Shown here: piece by piece, positions 13,201 to 19,200 of the stretch
Position numbering within the stretch: the first letter of the stretch is position 1
How the letters are laid out: every line of letters starts with the position of its first letter
NCBI RefSeq assembly: GCF_029255125.1
Contig: NZ_JAPUVR010000105.1
Span: 1 to 64,000 of the forward strand
Direction: 5' to 3'
Length of the DNA stretch: 64,000 nucleotides
From: Accumulibacter sp.
GTDB lineage: Bacteria; Pseudomonadota; Gammaproteobacteria; Burkholderiales; Rhodocyclaceae
Notes under the pieces: model-generated
The model's database searches: none
What the model was told of the DNA's origin: nothing
The model's input: only the letters and a program-made list of their open reading frames with translations
Made by a program: the position numbers and the translations under genes

Positions 13201-16200
13201 GGGATGATGGCGTCGATGTCCGCCACCGGCACGCCGGTGGTCGCGCCCGCCGAGTAAATCAGCCAGCCGGTCCCGACGACACCACCGCCGGCTTCGACCC
13301 ACTGCCGCAAGGCCGGCGCGATCGCCGCGATCTGGCCGTGGCTTGTATTGGAATCGCCCAGCATGACCACGTCGTACGCGGCGAGCTCGGCCACGGTGTC
13401 GATCTGCGTGTAGGTAACGCTGGTCGCGATGAAGTTGAACCACGTGTCGTCGTTGAGCTGGTTGACGACCTGATTAGCGGCGCCGCTATTCAATACGGCG
13501 ACGCGGATGCTCCCCTCGCCGCTCCCGGACGCACCGAGATAACCGACGGCTTGCAGCGTCGGGCCGATGTCCTGTACTTCGCTGACGCCGGGGTTCTCGA
13601 GACCAATCTCCGCACCACGCGTGACCAGCAAGCTGTAGGGCAGCGTCGCGGCCGAGGAAACGCGCACGGCGTATTCACCAGCCGCTGGCGCAACAAACTG
13701 TGAAATCGCCTGATCGACGTTGCCGGCATCGGCGATTCCCAGGGCCAGCCGCGTCCCAGCGAGATCGTACAACTCCAGGCTGAGGCCGCCGGCACCCGGC
13801 TGATCGGTACGCGTCACCGCCAGGCTGGCGACCTGCCCAGCCGCCAGGCTGAAACGGTACCAGTCGGCATTGCCAGCGGTGACGGTGCCTAGCGCTGCGA
13901 GACGATCGGCCGCTCCTTGCAGGCCAACCGCCGAAGCATCGAGACTTAGGGCAGCAGCCAGGTCATCATTGGCGGCGCCGCCCCAGGCTTCCGCTTCGAA
14001 CTGCGCATTGAGCAAGAGCTGGACAACATAGTTGCCTGCCCCAGCCAGCCCGCTGATCCGCAGTGTATGAGTGCCGGCCAGAGTGATCGGCAGATTCGCC
14101 AGCAGCAGGGTACCGCTGCCGCTCGTCGTGGCGCCCGGAACAAGGTCGCCGTTCGCGTCGAGCAGTTCGATTCGCGCCGACAGCGCGGGATTCTCCAGGG
14201 TCAGACGCAATGATGCGAGTTGACCCGCTTGCAGATCGATGGTGAACAAGTCGACATCGGCGGCGGCGTACAGATTGCTGCCGACCTGCGCATCGTTGAC
14301 CAGAGAGCCGAGCGGCGCAACGCGGCTGAGCGCGAGCGGGGTCACGCCCAAGGCGTCGACCTTGAAGTCGACGACGAAGTTACCTCCGGCGACACCATCA
14401 CCCGACGGCAGACTGCCCGCGTACTCTCCATCGAGCAAGTTGCTACGCCGGTCGCGGAAGCCATCGGCGTCGGCGACCAGCGTCAGCCGGTAGTTGCCCT
14501 CGGCCAGGTTGCCCAGACTGGCCGATAGCGTTCCGCCGGCATAGCTGACCGACGTGGCAATGGAGACGCCGGTGTCGAGATTGACCAGCAGCACATCATC
14601 GGCGCCGAGCCCGCTGCTCGCCAGTTCCTCGCTGAAGTTCGCGCTGTAGACCACGCTGCCCGGGGCCAGCGTCTCGCCGCCGAGCAGGCTGCTGACGGTC
14701 ACTCGCGGTGGCGTTGCGTCCGTTTCAAAAGTCGCGGTAAAGCTGCTCAGCGCCTGGCCCGACACGCTGCTCAGCGCGCCTGCGGCGATGCGCACGGTAT
14801 ACGCGGCGTCGCCGTGCGCGGCCTGATCGATCGCGAAGCGCAAGGTATCCCCGTCGACCACCGTCACGCTGCTCGCGGCGATGCCGTCGATCGTCAGGTC
14901 GGCAGCATCGACCGAGCTCAACAACAGCGCCTGCGAAAAGTCTACGGTATAGGTCGCCGGATAAACGGCAAGGAGTGCCTGGTCGGCGGGAGTTGTCGTC
15001 GTCACGTTGAACGGCGGCGGCGTAGCGCTGCTGCCCCTCGCGCTCAGCACGTAACTGCCTTTCGTCTGATTTTCGGAGCGCACTTCGATGCGATAAAGCG
15101 CGCCGGCCAGCGCCGCGCCGGATACCGTGTATTCGATGCGCGCATTGCGGCCATCCGCAGCGCCGTTCTGGTCGAGTGCGACAAGGTTCCCGTCTGGAGC
15201 ATAGAGGAACAGTTGCGGGTCAAGCAGGTTGACCGGTTCGCCCGACCCATCGCCCGGCGTCGCCGTTTCGACGATCAGCACATCGCCCGGGTTGACCGCG
15301 TACAGATACTGATCCCGGCTGTCGCCGAAGCTCGGCGTTGGCGTGGTGACCGTAACGATCAACTGGTAGCCGCCGGTTCGGTTGGAATACGAGTCGGCAA
15401 CGACATAGTAGTCGCCGGTATAGGTCGCCGTATAGCCGATATACGAATTAAGGCCAAAATAGTCGTCGTTGTAGGTGATCCGGCTGCCGCTACTGTTGTA
15501 CAGATGCAAGAAAGGATCGCTGACCCCAGCGTTGTTCAGATTGATCGCCAGAAAGTCGCCGGCGGCCAGACTGACCTTGAAGAAATCCCAGTCCCAATCG
15601 CTGCCGACGCTGATCGTTCCATTCACGGTTGCCCGGTACTGGTTGCCGCCGATCGACGAAAAAGAGCCGTTCAGGTCGTTGGCCAAAGGCAGGTCGGCCG
15701 CTGAGCCGCCATTCGCAGCGGTGTCGTTAGGTTCGCTCTCGCTGCTGATCGCGCCGACGAAATTGCCCAGATAGCCGAGGACGCGCCCGTCCCCGGCGCC
15801 GTCGAGCGAGAGGGTCATCGCCTGGCTGGCCAAGGTATTCGGCTCGAGGTCGAACTGTGCGTTGCGCAAAACCAGCAAGCTGTAGCTGGCCGGATCGCCG
15901 CTCACCCGAACGTGGAAGACACCGCCTGCTGCCGGCGTGAAGTTCTTGATCAAACGATCGACATCCACCGAGCCGGCAAGGCTGCTCGCCAGCCAGTGCC
16001 CTGCGGCGTCATAGAGATCGAGCGTCAGATTGGCCGCTTGCGTGCGGTTGTCGCGCGCCAGCAGCAGGGTTGCCGAATCGCCGGTCGACAGGCTGAAGCC
16101 GTACCAGTCGACATCTCCCGCGCTCAGACTGCCGCGCGCAGCACCGCGCGCCGCGCTACCGGCCAGTGCGATGAAGCTGCCGTCGAGATCCTGGACATCC

Positions 16201-19200
16201 TCGCCAGCTTCAACTTCGAGCCGCGTGTTGAGGAAGGCCTGCACCTGATAGGCACCACCGCCGGCCTGCGAAACCGCCCGGATGGTATACGTACCCGCGC
16301 TGGTCACCGGCGCCGTCTGCACGACGACGTTCTGCCCGTCGAGCAAACCGACGGCCTCGGCAAGCGGGCTGCCGTCCGGCGCCAGCACGACGATGCCGCC
16401 GCGCACACCGGCCGCCTGCGGAGAGAGGATGACGCTCAGCGTCTGCCCGGCGTCGAGGTTCAAGGTGTAATCGTCGCTGTCCCCCGTTCCGTAGAAAACG
16501 CCCGTTGCCAGCGGATCGTAGATCAGCGAGCCGTCCGGCTGGATGCCGACGAGTGGCGTTGGATAGGCTGTTGGGCCGACACGGTCGGTGGCAAAGCGGA
16601 GAACGAAATCGCCACCCGGCACACTGTTGCCGGACGGCAGGCTGCCCGAATATTCGCCGTCGAGGAGCAGGCCGCCAGTGTCGCGGAACGCGTCGTTCCG
16701 ACTGAACAGCGTCAGCGTGTAGTTGCCCTCGCTCAGGCCGCTGAAGTCGAGCCGCAGCGTACGGGTCTGGTCGTCGTAAACGAAGCCCGTTGCACTGAGC
16801 AACGCACCCGAGGTTTCGTTGCGCAGTTGCACGTCGGACGCGTCAAGGACCGCGGCGAGCAGATCCTCCGAGAACTGGATCTGCACCTGCAGGTCGCCGG
16901 GAACGACGACCTGGTCCTGCGCGATGCTGGCGGCGACCACCTTGGGCGACGAATCGTCAAAGAGGAAGGTGGACGCGAAATACTGCACCGCTCGCCCACT
17001 CAGGTCGAACATCGTCTCGCCGCCGAGGATCGCCGTATATTCCCCGACGCCATCGAGCGCATTGGCGATATTGAAAAAGACGGTATCGGCATCGGCCATC
17101 CAGACGCTTTGCGCAACCGACTCATCGCCGTTCGGGTCGCGGATCACCAGATCCCAGTTGTTGACATGGTCGACGCGCAAGGGCGCGGAAAAATCGAGCC
17201 GCAACCAGTTGGGATAAGCAGCGACGGACAGGCCGTCGGCAGGTGCGACGCTGACCACATGCAAGCCCTCGGCGACGCCTGTCGCGCCGCTGCTGTAGAG
17301 CACGTACTCGCCGCCCGTCTCGCCCGCGTCGCGCACCACGACCCGGTAGTCGACCGGGTCGCTGCCCGGGACGGTAAGACCCAACCAGGCATTGCCGCCG
17401 TTCCAGGCGTTGTCGTTGTCGAAATCGAGCGCTACCGGATTCCCGGCGAGGTCGAACACCTCGATACGCGGATCGAGGCCGTTGACGAATTCGCCGTTCG
17501 CGTCGCTGCCCGGCGTGTGCGTCCACAACTCGACGACATCGCCGCCATTGAGGTGCAGCAGGAAGCCGTCGGTCTCGCCGCCGACAATCGCCCCGAGCAC
17601 CCTGCCCGACGGACCGATCGCCTGATCGCCGCCATTTTCCAGGCCGAAGTCGGCGTTGCGCGTCAGGACCAGGTTGTAGTCACCCGGTGCGGCGCCGAAG
17701 ACGCGGACGTAAAAGGTCCCGCTCGGTCCCAGGCCGGGGTGGGCAACGAAGTTGGCGATGACGCGCGCGACTTCGCCTGCACCGGGAAGATCAGACGCGA
17801 CGAGGTTGCCGTTGGCGTCGACGATCTCCATACGCACATTACCCGCCGACTGCGGATTCTGGTGATGCAGCGCGAGAGTGGCGCTTTCGTAGTCGTTCAG
17901 CGTGAACGAATACCAGTCCTGATCGAGTCCAATACGCTGGCCCGGCGCGCCGAGAACGCGCACCTCGCCGACGGCGTAAGCGTCGTCGCCGCCGCTCGCA
18001 TAAACACGCAGATAACGCGCCGAAACCGCCCCGGCAAAATCTACCCCGTCAACGTATTCCTCGCTGCCGGCCACTGTGCTGATCGTATCCATCCCGTAGC
18101 CGACATCGCCCAGGTCTGCCGCGACCGCCAGCAGGCGGTTCCAGGTCTCCCCGTCGGCCGACCAATCGACTGCGTAATCGTCATTATTATCAACGCTGAG
18201 CAAAAGATCTGCGACTTCGCGTGCGGCGCCGAGATCAAGAACGACGGCCAGGCCATTGCCGTTCTGCGGATCAAACGTCTGACCCCACCACCAGAAATTG
18301 CCGCTCCTGTTCCAGTCGCTGCCCTGCACCGGAATGATTCCGTCGGCGAGCAGGCTGGGCTGGCTTTCGTAGCCACCGCCCTCACCCTGGACGGATACCG
18401 AGGACACTGCCAGCGGGTTCTCGGTGGTAATGACGACATCATCCCACGAGCGGTACTTCAGCGCGGCGGGATCGTCGAAGTACTGGAAGCGTATGCGGAA
18501 CAAGCCGTCAAGCGACCATCCGGCCGCCGCCGCAGCGGCGTCAAGGTCCACGCTGTAGGTATTCCACAGGTCGCCGTACTCGGCGGCCAACTGAACGAGC
18601 GGGAACCAGTTCTCGCCATCGGGGCTGAGCGCGACACCGTCAGCGTTGACGTGCCCGCTGAAGCCAACGAAGCGGCCCGCCTCGCCAGTCGCGAAACGCT
18701 CGGCAGCGGCGTCAAGACCGATTTCGCGAAAACTCAGCGTGGCCTGCGTCAAACCACTCAGATCGACCGCCCACTCCGCTTCCTGCAGTACGCTGTACTT
18801 GTTGCCGGCGCCATCGACGTTCGACGAGGAGTTCATCGTCAATTGCCCACTCCCCCCGAGGTTCCAGTCTATCGAGGGCGGGTTCGGATCGCCGGTGATC
18901 GTGCGCAGCGTCCACATCGCCTCCGGGTCGCCGGCGAAGGCTTGTTCGGCGACGACGTTGAGCGTCTGCACGCTCAGATTGCCCAGCACCGCGCCGCGCT
19001 GTGCACCGTCGCCCAGGTCGATGACGGTCGCACCCAGGTTCTCTGCCGAGGCCGCATCGTTGTTCGTCCCCCAGCCCGCCCGTTCGAGCTCGACCGCCGA
19101 GTTGAGCAATACATCGAGTTTGAAGTGACCGGACGTCCAGTTCCCCTGCGCGGGGTCTTGCAGATTGCTGAGCACGATCCGGTAGCGCCCGGCGCTGTCC